Shown here: in pieces, positions 36,596 through 45,554 of the stretch
Layout: the number at the start of each line of letters is the position of its first letter
Position numbering within the stretch: position 1 is the stretch's first letter
NCBI RefSeq assembly: GCF_000218235.1
Contig: NZ_GL945017.1
Span: forward strand, 746,040 to 810,039
Reading direction: 5' to 3'
Length of the DNA: 64,000 nt
Source of the DNA: Hallella multisaccharivorax DSM 17128
GTDB taxonomy: Bacteria; Bacteroidota; Bacteroidia; Bacteroidales; Bacteroidaceae
Program-made: the position numbers and the translations under genes
The notes under the pieces: model-generated
Databases searched by the model: none
Seen by the model: only the letters and a program-made list of their open reading frames with translations
Told to the model about the DNA's origin: nothing

Positions 36596-39500
36596 TCATG
36601 GCCTTATTTCTTTGTCTTGTTGCCTGATAAACTCGAAGAGTTCGCGGAAAATTGGTGAGGCTGAGAGCGTTTGTTCGTTGCCTGTGAGGATGAGTTGCTT
36701 TCTTGCTCTCGTAAGGGCGACATTGAGTTTGCGGTCGATGGTGTGGCCGTCTTCGGTAAAGGTGTTGGCTGTGAGAAAGTCCAGCTGATAGGCCTGCTGG
36801 ATAGTGAACGAATAGACAATGACATCGCGCTGCGATCCCTGATAGCGCTCTACAGTGTCGATGCTGATGTCATCAAGAGCCTTGATACCGGTTTTCTCTA
36901 TCTCTTTTCTGATCATTGCGATCTGATTGCGGTAAGGTACAATGACCCCTATGGTCTTTTCTGGATGAAATGAAGATCCATAAAAACGGTGGATGCGTCG
37001 GAGCATGTCAGCCACGATACATGCTTCCTCAATATTCACTTTGTCGGAAATTTCTGGCTGGCGGCAGTTGGCCGACGGGAAAAAGAGCATGCGATGTGTT
37101 TTCAGCAGATCGTCGACAGCATCCTGTGAAGGCAGTGTGTAGCCAATATCTGTGGCCTGTTGGTGAGGCAGGGGCACACAGCTGAGATGCTCACGAAAAT
37201 AGAACTCGCGGTTGGGAAATGCTGCTATCTCCGGATGCATGCGGCCCTGACGGTGTAGTGTGCCGATGAATTGTGTGCGCCCGGCTAACAGTTCTTGTCG
37301 GATAAGCCTCTCAAATAGCGAGCTCTTACAGTCTGTGAGGCCGATACTGTTGAGTAATGGATCCTTGATTGCGCTGTCGTTGTCACTCTGCTGCACCACA
37401 GCGGGCAGTTGCTTATAGTCGCCGATAAGAACGAACCGGTCGATGTCGCAAGTAGCGTCGGATGACTGATGTACAGCGGTGGCGGCACTACGATGGCTGG
37501 CCAGTAACCCGATGAGGTTGGGCTCCAGAATTTGTGAGGCCTCGTCGACGATGGCCAGCGAGAAATGTTTGAGTGAGAACAGGTAAGCACGCGACTGGAT
37601 CATGGACGTAGTGCCCACGATTATCTTGGCGTCAATGATGAGCCTCCGCATGCCTGCAAGTGTAGGCCTCTCACCCACTTTGTTCTGCAATAGGTGAGGT
37701 ACGTAACTCTCGGCGCATGACAGTTCACTGCCGATACGCAGGAAATCGATGCTGTTGTCGACGAGCATTCCACAGATCTCATCCACCGCGCGGTTGGTGT
37801 AAGCCATGAGTAACAAGCCATCGTTCGGGGATGGCAAGGCACTCAATGCCTCGCGAACTATAAACTGTAGGGCCATTGAGGTCTTTCCTGTGCCAGGAGG
37901 GCCCACGAGCAGGAAGTAGTCGCGCGCCTGTTTGGCCTTGCGGATGATATCGTCGATGCCTTCGTTATAGCTCCTTGACAGTTTCAGGCTGTTGTCGGTG
38001 CGGGGAGCACGCTGTCCGAGCAGTAAGTCTTTGCGGTCTTTTGGCGCGGTGATGAGCTGATAAAGGGAACTCAGAGCCGCACTGCCGCCCACGTCGCTGC
38101 TGCCATGCTCAATGCACCACACTTTTTCCTTGTTCTGCACAAGATAAGTTGTCGCCAGCGGATTCATCAGCCTGACCACTACACGGTCAGTACGGATCTC
38201 CTGTAATCCGCCCTTGAAAAGAATAGCATGACGCGCGTCGGGCTCTGTACCGGGTGTGTAGGCGTAAAGATAAATCATGTCACCACGACGGAAATTTGGC
38301 AGGAAATCTTCGCCTTGATCGGGCACGGTAAATGCCAGCGTATCACATACCCCATGTGCGGCCTTGTTCTGTGAGATCGTGTCTGAGTCCAACACCGTTG
38401 GGTTCATGAGATTTGTGTAGACGTTGCCGGTTTCCTTTTTCTCCGCTAACGGCATATTCCAGAGGTTGGCCGCACAACTGCCGGTGCCTTCCACCACGCC
38501 CACACGCGACATGATGTTCTCGCGGATGACAAACTGCGACATTCGGCAGAAATAGGCACGTTCCAAGGGTGTGAGCGACTGCAGTGGTGTGATCAATGAG
38601 AGGAGTTGCGGTCGGAGATAGGTTTCATAGAAGCGGCTGGTGGCATGGGCCGTGTTGAGCGTGCGTTCGGTGAGCATGGGCAAGACGTGTCCTACACCCT
38701 TCTCAGCCATCTGAAACTCCAGGGCAATGGCCTCATTGCGGAAACGTAGGGCCTCGTAGACCAGTTTCAATAGCGATGTCACACTGAGAAGGCCGTTGGG
38801 CAACGGATATTTGGAATAGAGCAGGCGGATATTAGAATGCTGTACGCCGAAGTTTTCATAGAGAATGCCGAAATAGAGCAGTACCTGTACGTAGTGCTTC
38901 TCCACCACCTTGGAGCCATGTCTGTTGACCCCGAAGCCCTCCAGGAAGATGTTGCGGCCCGACTTCTGCTCAATCAGCAGGCGCATATCCGTCGTCATGA
39001 GATCCACACGTCCCTGCAGTCCAAGCTTCTCGCAGACAAATGTCGGTTCCAGGACAGCTTTGTCCAAATTGTAATATTGGCGAAGCTCGTTGACGATCGC
39101 CACCAGATTGGAAGCCTGACGCGCGGCATCAGCCTTGAACTGCCGGCCGTCGAAATCGGCACAAGAGGCATATTCGAGTGCCTTGTCGCGGAAGTTCTTC
39201 ACTAGCGTACGCGCAGCGGAGAAATGCGGATCGTTGATGATGTCGTCGAGGCATGCGCCGGCATAGTTGCCAAGAAGAATGGCCTGGGAGTTGGCGCGCT
39301 CCCTGATACGGCTGAGAAAATAAAGGAGTGGGTGGTGTCCATAGTCTTCAAAGCAAGAAGCTATGACGGAGATGTCCATCAGGCAGTCGGGTTCGACGAT
39401 GATGAGCCGCGGTGTGAGGATGTCTCCCTCGGCTTGACAATCGAGGAGATTAAGGTGCATGCCAGGCTGCAGGATGCCGTAGAGGTATTCCATGCGGGCA

Positions 39501-40027
39501 TGCTGTATCGGCTGGGTGTAGCGCACTGTCTTCTCGGTGTCGTTTCCATCCTCGTCGACGATAACGGTGATCGTGTGCTCATCAAATGTCTTGACAATGC
39601 AGCGCTTATCGGGCGTATTTCTTCTCAGCCGGTCTGTTACCGGTTTGATGTCGTGGGGCAGAAGCGATGTGAGCACCGCCGGAATATCCGTCCTGTATAC
39701 GCGGCTGATGAGTCGCGCCACGGCTGCCGCGTCATAGCACAGGGCGCGCAAGGCCTCTGCTTCGGTGCCTTCTATCGACGGGCGATTGCTGTCGCGCCTG
39801 GCCTGACGCAGTGCGCCGGCCTCGTCGTCGTGAATGTGGAACAAGTGTATTACACTCTCTAACTGGGCGTTAAGGTCACCGAAGCCGAAGCGGGTGTCTT
39901 TCAAGCCTTCCGCGCAGACAATGACCAGGGTTTCGTGCAAGAGACGTAAGCGCAGCGAGATATTGAGCGACTTCCTACTCACTGCGGCAAGGATATTGTC
40001 GTAGAGGCCGTTAGCCGTCTCGCTCAT
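36596..40027 (-). CDS. Dna2-like nuclease-helicase (RecB-type nuclease plus UPF1/Dna2 helicase)
   Basis: The protein has 1143 residues. The start at 40027 is chosen because its ATG overlaps the ogt stop as ATGA. The N-terminal third is unassigned. A PD-(D/E)xK nuclease lies near residues 330-400: LQGRVDLMTTDMRLLIEQKS, with D and E-x-K. An SF1 helicase follows, with Walker A VGPPGTGKTS near 708, DEAS box AIVDEASQIL, QGSQRDVIV and motif VI NVALTRARKQL. Eukaryotic and archaeal Dna2 share this order. A role in replication-fork or repair end processing is likely; an antiviral role cannot be excluded. Confidence 0.85.
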   Translation of the reverse strand: MSETANGLYDNILAAVSRKSLNISLRLRLLHETLVIVCAEGLKDTRFGFGDLNAQLESVIHLFHIHDDEAGALRQARRDSNRPSIEGTEAEALRALCYDAAAVARLISRVYRTDIPAVLTSLLPHDIKPVTDRLRRNTPDKRCIVKTFDEHTITVIVDEDGNDTEKTVRYTQPIQHARMEYLYGILQPGMHLNLLDCQAEGDILTPRLIIVEPDCLMDISVIASCFEDYGHHPLLYFLSRIRERANSQAILLGNYAGACLDDIINDPHFSAARTLVKNFRDKALEYASCADFDGRQFKADAARQASNLVAIVNELRQYYNLDKAVLEPTFVCEKLGLQGRVDLMTTDMRLLIEQKSGRNIFLEGFGVNRHGSKVVEKHYVQVLLYFGILYENFGVQHSNIRLLYSKYPLPNGLLSVTSLLKLVYEALRFRNEAIALEFQMAEKGVGHVLPMLTERTLNTAHATSRFYETYLRPQLLSLITPLQSLTPLERAYFCRMSQFVIRENIMSRVGVVEGTGSCAANLWNMPLAEKKETGNVYTNLMNPTVLDSDTISQNKAAHGVCDTLAFTVPDQGEDFLPNFRRGDMIYLYAYTPGTEPDARHAILFKGGLQEIRTDRVVVRLMNPLATTYLVQNKEKVWCIEHGSSDVGGSAALSSLYQLITAPKDRKDLLLGQRAPRTDNSLKLSRSYNEGIDDIIRKAKQARDYFLLVGPPGTGKTSMALQFIVREALSALPSPNDGLLLMAYTNRAVDEICGMLVDNSIDFLRIGSELSCAESYVPHLLQNKVGERPTLAGMRRLIIDAKIIVGTTSMIQSRAYLFSLKHFSLAIVDEASQILEPNLIGLLASHRSAATAVHQSSDATCDIDRFVLIGDYKQLPAVVQQSDNDSAIKDPLLNSIGLTDCKSSLFERLIRQELLAGRTQFIGTLHRQGRMHPEIAAFPNREFYFREHLSCVPLPHQQATDIGYTLPSQDAVDDLLKTHRMLFFPSANCRQPEISDKVNIEEACIVADMLRRIHRFYGSSFHPEKTIGVIVPYRNQIAMIRKEIEKTGIKALDDISIDTVERYQGSQRDVIVYSFTIQQAYQLDFLTANTFTEDGHTIDRKLNVALTRARKQLILTGNEQTLSASPIFRELFEFIRQQDKEIRP

Positions 40028-40536
40028 GGTTTCTGCACTTGCTGCTTTTCCCACTCGATGAGTCTTTTCTTCAGTTTGCATCCCCAATGATATTCTCCGA
40101 CAGTGCCGTCTGCATGAACGACGCGGTGGCAGGGAATGAGCATTGCTACTGGATTCTGCCCTATGGCAGTGGCCACGGCACGCACAGCCTTGGGCTTCCC
40201 AATGCGCTTAGCTACTTCTTGATAGCTCACGGTGGTACCGATGGGGATGTTGCGGAGTTCGTGCCATACACGCTTTTGGAAGTCGGTGCCCTTCACGTCG
40301 AGGGGCACAGGATGGTCGTAGCCTTCGAAGATGGCGCGCTCCACTGTCTCGGCCATCGTGTTGCTTTGTGTGGTGGGCGTGTATTCGCCCCAGCGCTGAG
40401 CCAGCTCGTGGATCGTCTCCAGGCGGTTGTGGTCAAGAAACTGCAGGTCGCACACGCCGTCCCAGGTACGTGCCACGATAATAGTGCCGAAAGGACTCTC
40501 GGCAAAACCGTATTCTACTTTGTTACTGATAGCCAT
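40024..40536 (-). CDS. ogt: Methylated-DNA-protein cysteine S-methyltransferase
   Basis: This 170-residue protein has its active-site Cys136 in AMLIPCHRVVHADGTVGEY and the DNA-binding helix in FQKRVWHELRNIPIGTTVSY. It repairs O6-alkylguanine by suicidal methyl transfer. It is cotranscribed with the downstream nuclease-helicase (4-nt overlap), placing both in DNA repair. A -7-like TATCTTTG (40558-40551) lies 14 nt before the ATG. Confidence 0.93.
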   Translation of the reverse strand: MAISNKVEYGFAESPFGTIIVARTWDGVCDLQFLDHNRLETIHELAQRWGEYTPTTQSNTMAETVERAIFEGYDHPVPLDVKGTDFQKRVWHELRNIPIGTTVSYQEVAKRIGKPKAVRAVATAIGQNPVAMLIPCHRVVHADGTVGEYHWGCKLKKRLIEWEKQQVQKP

Positions 40537-40649
40537 ATCACTTTTTTCGGCAAAGATAAGAATTTTGGGGCGATAAAGAATAATTGTATGTGAAATATTT
40601 GTTGCATTCAGAATGAATACTTATTTTTACCAAACTATCTGTGAAGACC

Positions 40650-41567
40650 ATGCACCGTTACATGCTTCTTTCCTTTCTGCTCGTCCTGCTGCTTGCGTCC
40701 TGCAGCCGTGAGGAGCGGGTGAGGTCTGTCTATTACTGGCAGACCACATTGCGTTTTGACACCGCCGAGCGTGATTTCCTTGTCCGGCACGGTATCAGGA
40801 AGGTGTACTGTCGTTATTTTGATGTGGTTGCCAATGATGCCGGCGATCCTCAGCCCAACGCTACGCTTGCTTTTGAAGATAACTTTCCCAGAGACGTAGA
40901 GGTGGTTCCCGTGGTATATATCCTCAATGACTGCATGTGCCGGCCCCAGGATGATCTGGCGGAGAAGATCTTTCGCCGTATCCAGCAGATGAATACTACC
41001 AATCACTTTGCAAGAGCCAGGGAAATGCAAGTGGACTGCGACTGGACGATGACGACGCGTGCTGTCTTCTTCAACTTCATGAAGCAGATGCGCGCATTGT
41101 GTCACAGTCATGCTATGCAGCTCTCCGCCACTATCCGCCTGCACCAGCTCTCTCAGCCGGTGCCTCCTGCCGATCGTGGTGTGCTGATGATGTACAATAC
41201 AGGTGATGTGACCAAGCTCTCCGAACGTAAGCCCATTCTCGACATGAAAGACGTGATGCCTTATCTCCGGTATCTCAAGGGCTACGGTCTTCCGGTCTCT
41301 ACGGCCTATCCGCTCTTTACATGGCGCGTGCTCTTTAGGGGCGGCAAATACGTGGGCATCTTGCACGGCGACGACGACCTGCCTGTGCTGCGGGGAGACA
41401 GTATTGCCGTCAGACAGCCGGAGCTACAAGATATCTATGCTGCCCAGGAAGCTGTGGACCGCGTACGCCGTAATGCCAATGATGAAATGATTCTTTATGA
41501 TTTGAGTGATAAGAATATTCAACGATTCAGTTATGGTGACTTTCAAAAGATTTATAGGTATAGGTAG
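40650..41567 (+). CDS. Lipoprotein of unknown function
   Basis: This 305-residue protein has its start at ATG 40650, which gives the lipobox signal MHRYMLLSFLLVLLLASCSR. An in-frame GTG at 40641 is less likely. The mature part begins RVRSVYYWQTTLRFDTAERD and reads like an alpha/beta barrel: repeated hydrophobic strands such as DVEVVPVVYILNDCM, MQVDCDWTMTTRAVFFNFMK and GVLMMYNTGDV. I do not recognise a named family. The next lipoprotein gene overlaps its 3' end by 35 nt, so the two are probably translated together and may form a cell-envelope complex. Confidence 0.7.
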   Translation: MHRYMLLSFLLVLLLASCSREERVRSVYYWQTTLRFDTAERDFLVRHGIRKVYCRYFDVVANDAGDPQPNATLAFEDNFPRDVEVVPVVYILNDCMCRPQDDLAEKIFRRIQQMNTTNHFARAREMQVDCDWTMTTRAVFFNFMKQMRALCHSHAMQLSATIRLHQLSQPVPPADRGVLMMYNTGDVTKLSERKPILDMKDVMPYLRYLKGYGLPVSTAYPLFTWRVLFRGGKYVGILHGDDDLPVLRGDSIAVRQPELQDIYAAQEAVDRVRRNANDEMILYDLSDKNIQRFSYGDFQKIYRYR

Positions 41568-43761
41568 TCTTCTCACAGCACTCCTTGCCATTTCTCTGTC
41601 TGCCGGTGCTTGTGTACCAGAGGCGCCCCGACACAACAATTATCTGTTTTCCGTCTTCAACCGATCTCTTATGAGTGACCGGTTCACGGATGCTACTGAT
41701 AAGTATTGGCAACAATATCTCGGCAATCCGGACGCACAGTATCGTTGGGATGTCTGCCGTGACGAGGTCATGAAAAAAGCACGGCGACAGAAAGACGCCG
41801 AGCTGCTGGGCTATTGCAGGAGTCTCAATGCCTATATTGGCAGCGATGTCAACTTCAATGCATGGGATTATCCCACTCGGCAGAAAATAGCACGCCGCAA
41901 TGCCGTACTGCACAATCTGTTGCAGACCTCCAAGATCTACCAGGGCAAGCGCTTCCGTGCGCAATACAACCTGCTGCGCATGCGCGCTCTCTTCGGCCTG
42001 AAACGATACCAGGAGGCCATGACCTTTTGGACATCCACGGGGCAGCGCATGCAGCCAAGTGTCTATCGCGACATGATGCGCAACCTATATGCCGGATGCC
42101 TCTGGCGAACGGGCAGGAGAGACCAGGCCATTGAGATCTATGCCGCGCAGCAAGACTATCAGAGCTTGAAATATTGCGTGCGGGGCTACCGTAGCCTCGC
42201 CGGAATACAGAAAGTGTACTCTACCCGTCCTAACTCGGCGACACTGGTCTATCTCGTACAGGACTTTGTCAACAACGTGCAGGAGACAATGGATGTCTAT
42301 GAACTCAACAGCTTCCCCTACGCCGATTATAATAATACATCCAAAGACCACGACGAATGGATGAAAGAGACAGACGCCAAGAAAGTTACCACGACTGAAG
42401 CCAACCGTTTCATCGACTTCGCCCGCGGTGTGGTGGCGCAGGGTAAGACCAGCGTGCCGTGTCTCTGGCAGACAGCAATCGGCTGCCTTGAGCACCAGCT
42501 GCGCCGCTACGATAAAGCAAAGGAAGATTTGGCAAAAGCCATGAAGCTTGCCGGCACGCCGCGCATGAAAGACAACGCGCGCGCCATCTACGCCGCCAAC
42601 TCCGTTTTCTCCGAACAGCACAATGTCACTTATGACAAATGGCTTACGGGCGAAATGCGGTGGCTTGACGCCAAGTCAGCTGAAGACCGTAAGAGCCTCA
42701 CGCTCTATGAAACTGACCACTACCGCGACGTGGAGGAGCGTATGGTCTACAATGGTCTTGTACCGATGTTCATGGCAGCGGGACGCACCAATGCCGCTCT
42801 CGTGCTGCTCAGCCGTATGAACGACACGGCCCCCGACTTCAGTGAGTGCAACGCACGTGCCGTCAACTTCGAGACCGACGACGACACTAAGGGCAATTGG
42901 GACTATCAGGGCTTCTATTTCGACGCGCTCAGCAAGACCCCTCTCGACAGTCTGAAGGCTTATTCCGCTTATCTGCGCAAGCAGCCCGCTGACTCGCTGG
43001 AGCACTATGCGTGGCAGCAGGCTTACCGAGATGCCAATTATTACAACGACCTCATCGGAACACGACTCTTGGCACAGGCTCGCTTTGCCGAGGCCATACC
43101 TTATTTGGAGAAGGTGGGTCTTGACTTCCTCAACACACAAAACATCGCGCCCTATGCTGCGCAACGTGACTACAACAAAGAGCGGTGGATGGGCAAGCAG
43201 CGTGTTGCCCTTCCTGAATATCCTATTGACGAAAAGAGTACACGGCTTCCACGCCTTACCGTCAACAGGAAACTTCAGTACTGCCGCGACATGGTCAGTC
43301 TGATCCAGCAGTATGATCTTATGCGGCCATCAGAAGAACGCATGCGGAAAGCCTACAAGCTCGCCACGCTTTGGTATCAGGGTAGCTACGAGGGTGACTG
43401 CTGGTGGATGAAGCAGTATGGTATCAGCACCATGCAGGACAGTACGGCCGTCGGCACTGAGGACTTCGTTGCCAAAGCCATCAGTCTCCTCGGAGAAAGC
43501 GTGCGGAGCAACGACTTTACACTCAGGGAGAAAAGCCTCTATGCCCTCGCCTTCATCCGGCACGGCGATCCCTGGTTCTTCAGTGGATGGGATGATAAAA
43601 CACAGAAATATTATGATCTCGACGACCTGCGGCTGTTGCCGCATTCAAGACAATACAAGGCTATGGCGTCGCTGGCTGCCTTCTGGAAGGAAAATGCCCC
43701 GCGCGTGGACAATTTCGTATCAACATGCGATATATTAAAGAGATTCTGTAAAATACAATAA
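41533..43761 (+). CDS. Large lipoprotein with helical repeats, unknown function
   Basis: The protein has 742 residues. ATG 41533 gives the signal MVTFKRFIGIGSLLTALLAI with the lipobox LSAGAC; a GTG at 41506 also exists. Most of the protein is helical and TPR-like (LLRMRALFGLKRYQEAMTFW, YDKAKEDLAKAMKLAG, LLAQARFAEAIPYLEKVGL). The C-terminal part contains RKLQYCRDMVSLIQQYDLM and ALAFIRHGDPWFFSGWDDKT. It is paired with the unknown lipoprotein upstream. No catalytic motif is evident; a scaffold role in the envelope is a guess. Confidence 0.7.
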   Translation: MVTFKRFIGIGSLLTALLAISLSAGACVPEAPRHNNYLFSVFNRSLMSDRFTDATDKYWQQYLGNPDAQYRWDVCRDEVMKKARRQKDAELLGYCRSLNAYIGSDVNFNAWDYPTRQKIARRNAVLHNLLQTSKIYQGKRFRAQYNLLRMRALFGLKRYQEAMTFWTSTGQRMQPSVYRDMMRNLYAGCLWRTGRRDQAIEIYAAQQDYQSLKYCVRGYRSLAGIQKVYSTRPNSATLVYLVQDFVNNVQETMDVYELNSFPYADYNNTSKDHDEWMKETDAKKVTTTEANRFIDFARGVVAQGKTSVPCLWQTAIGCLEHQLRRYDKAKEDLAKAMKLAGTPRMKDNARAIYAANSVFSEQHNVTYDKWLTGEMRWLDAKSAEDRKSLTLYETDHYRDVEERMVYNGLVPMFMAAGRTNAALVLLSRMNDTAPDFSECNARAVNFETDDDTKGNWDYQGFYFDALSKTPLDSLKAYSAYLRKQPADSLEHYAWQQAYRDANYYNDLIGTRLLAQARFAEAIPYLEKVGLDFLNTQNIAPYAAQRDYNKERWMGKQRVALPEYPIDEKSTRLPRLTVNRKLQYCRDMVSLIQQYDLMRPSEERMRKAYKLATLWYQGSYEGDCWWMKQYGISTMQDSTAVGTEDFVAKAISLLGESVRSNDFTLREKSLYALAFIRHGDPWFFSGWDDKTQKYYDLDDLRLLPHSRQYKAMASLAAFWKENAPRVDNFVSTCDILKRFCKIQ

Positions 43762-43771
43762 TAAACTATAT

Positions 43772-44239
43772 ATGACTCATGAAGAACTGATGCGGCGAGC
43801 CTGCCGCCTGAGTGAAGAGAGCGTAAAAAAAGGCGGCGGCCCGTTTGGAGCCGTCATCGCACGCCACGGTGTTGTCGTAGCCGAAGCCAGCAACAGTGTA
43901 ACCATCGACAACGACCCCACGGCACACGCCGAGGTCAATGCTATCCGCACGGCCTGCCAGCGTCTCCGCACATTCTCCCTCGAGGGCTGTGAGATATTCT
44001 GCTCATGTGAGCCGTGCCCTATGTGTCTTGGCGCCATTTACTGGGCACGAATTGACAAGATTTACTATGCCAACAACCGCAAAGATGCCGCTACCATCGG
44101 CTTCAGCGATGACTTCATCTATGAGGAGATCCTGCGCGATATGTCCGGCAGAGAGAAGCCCATCATAGAGCTTTTGCCTGAAGAAGGGAGAAAGGCATTT
44201 GCGATGTGGCAGGAAAGCAAGGCAAAGACAACATATTAA
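43772..44239 (+). CDS. Nucleoside/guanine deaminase, cytidine-deaminase superfamily
   Basis: This 155-residue protein has its zinc site built from His52-Ala-Glu54 in PTAHAEVNAIRTAC and Cys82/Cys85 in CEPCPMCLGAIYWA. The C-terminal part (AATIGFSDDFIYEEILRDMS) is closer to guanine deaminases of the GuaD type than to the tRNA enzyme TadA. It would convert guanine to xanthine. It starts 10 nt after the large lipoprotein gene, with no visible functional link. Confidence 0.88.
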   Translation: MTHEELMRRACRLSEESVKKGGGPFGAVIARHGVVVAEASNSVTIDNDPTAHAEVNAIRTACQRLRTFSLEGCEIFCSCEPCPMCLGAIYWARIDKIYYANNRKDAATIGFSDDFIYEEILRDMSGREKPIIELLPEEGRKAFAMWQESKAKTTY

Positions 44240-44274
44240 AAATGATGAAACTTTCAAATTTTTGGGTTTCTAAA

Positions 44275-44305
44275 TTTGCTATGTCAGTCTCTTTTATTAT
44301 CTTTG
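44275..44305 (+). promoter_or_regulatory. Consensus promoter before the choice-of-anchor protein gene
   Basis: TTTG (44275-44278), a 19-nt gap and TATCTTTG (44298-44305) fit the -33/-7 consensus exactly. The leader to ATG 44350 is about 35-40 nt. Confidence 0.7.
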
Positions 44306-44349
44306 CAAGGTAATTAATTAACTTATTCACAATTTAAAACTATAAGCTT

Positions 44350-45045
44350 ATGAACAAGATTTTACGCTTTACTTTCGTTGCATTGTTGACACTCGTATGC
44401 ACGGGTATCAACGCACAAGACAAGGTGCTCCCCTATGAGGAGAGTTTTCGTGAGGGGCAGGGCGACTTCTCTATTGACAATAAAGTACTGCCGAAGGGAC
44501 TGAAGTATGTGTGGAAACACTATGTGGACAAAAATAAACAAGAAAACAACTGTATGAAAGCTTCTGCTTATTTGTTCAAGACCAAGACCCGTTTCGCGGC
44601 AGAAAGTTGGCTTGTGTCTCCGATAATAGATATATCTGCTGCGAAGGCACCGGTTCTCTCTTTTGAACATACCGGCAATTTTTTCGGGAAGCCTACTGAG
44701 GATGCCACACTGATGGTTAAGGCAGAGGGTGGAGATTGGGAAAAAGTGGATATTCCTACTTATTTTGCAAATAACAATTGGGTATATGTCAACGCTACCA
44801 TTCCCTTGGCTAAGTATGCTGGCAAAAAGATTCGGTTTGCTTTTAAGTACGTGAGTACAGATCAGTATGCTGGTACTTGGGAAATTAAAAATCTTTCTGT
44901 TAAGGAGAGTACTTCTACCTTCATCGGTGAGGTGAAGGAAAATAACCTTATGGAAGGCTCCCGCTACAACCTCTCCGGACAACGGGTCGGCAAGGACTAC
45001 AAGGGTGTCGTCATTGAGAATGGCAGAAAGGTGTTGAAGAAGTAA
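44350..45045 (+). CDS. Secreted protein with choice-of-anchor J-like domain
   Basis: This 231-residue protein has a signal peptide (MNKILRFTFVALLTLVCTGI). A jelly-roll-like domain follows, with ESWLVSPIIDISAAKAPVLS and KIRFAFKYVSTDQYAGTWEI, typical of the choice-of-anchor J group. The C-terminus GSRYNLSGQRVGKDYKGVV then IENGRKVLKK matches a tail widespread in secreted Prevotella proteins. It probably acts as a surface or sorting signal, but this is inferred. Single-gene unit with its own promoter and terminator. Confidence 0.75.
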   Translation: MNKILRFTFVALLTLVCTGINAQDKVLPYEESFREGQGDFSIDNKVLPKGLKYVWKHYVDKNKQENNCMKASAYLFKTKTRFAAESWLVSPIIDISAAKAPVLSFEHTGNFFGKPTEDATLMVKAEGGDWEKVDIPTYFANNNWVYVNATIPLAKYAGKKIRFAFKYVSTDQYAGTWEIKNLSVKESTSTFIGEVKENNLMEGSRYNLSGQRVGKDYKGVVIENGRKVLKK

Positions 45046-45073
45046 TCACGTTCTTACAACTGACTCCAAAATT

Positions 45074-45105
45074 GCACACGTGCCAGACCGGTACGTGTGC
45101 TTTTT
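45074..45105 (+). terminator. Intrinsic terminator
   Basis: GCACACGT (45074-45081) pairs with ACGTGTGC (45093-45100), followed by TTTTT. It ends the secreted-protein transcript just before repeat array B. Confidence 0.85.
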
Positions 45106-45113
45106 GTCTGAAT

Positions 45114-45240
45114 ACTGTAATGGCACTGCCTCTACACCGTAATCGTATCGCCTCTACAGTGTAATGGCACTGCCTCTACACCGTAATCGTATTGCCTTTA
45201 CAGTGTAATGGCATTGCCTTTACGCCGTAAACGTAATGTC
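45114..45240. repeat. 22-bp tandem repeat array B (five units plus a partial)
   Basis: Units of 22 bp run from 45114 to 45223, followed by 17 bases of a diverged sixth. Odd and even units differ (TGTAATGGCA versus CGTAATCGTA), so the array also has a 44-bp period. On the minus strand the last unit reads GTAAAGGCAATGC, identical to the core of array A at 31.3 kb, so A and B belong to one family in opposite orientation. Confidence 0.9.
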
Positions 45241-45345
45241 TCGAAATATTTGTCTGTCTTCTGATCTCGTTCACCATTGGTGTTAATTATTTATAATTAA
45301 ACCAAATAATAATAATTCATTCTTTTCCGCATCAACTGATATGTG

Positions 45346-45554
45346 TACCTTTGCACTGCTGATTGGGGCAGCTGTCTTAGAGCTGCCACGGCATTGGCGT
45401 GTTAATAGGGCTGTGCATGGCCGTACAGTCTGGTTAGAGAATCGCCCGTGCGCTCAGGGTTAAAGCTGTGGATGGTCTCTTTTAGACTGGAGGCACCGCG
45501 AGGCCCCTGTTCGTCAACAGTAATTATTAAACATTCATTATTTACAGTTCTAAA
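45346..45554 (+). promoter_or_regulatory. Promoter and structured leader of the rplM-rpsI operon
   Basis: TACCTTTG (45346-45353) is a good -7 box. The leader from about 45360 to the rplM start is near 195 nt, long for this genome. It contains a strong hairpin (GGCAGCT 45367-45373 with AGCTGCC 45381-45387) and further pairing segments such as GCATGGCCGTACAG and GGCACCGCGAGGCCCC. Ribosomal-protein leaders that bind L13 or S9 are known in other bacteria, and autoregulation is the natural guess. No sequence conservation could be checked. Confidence 0.5.
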
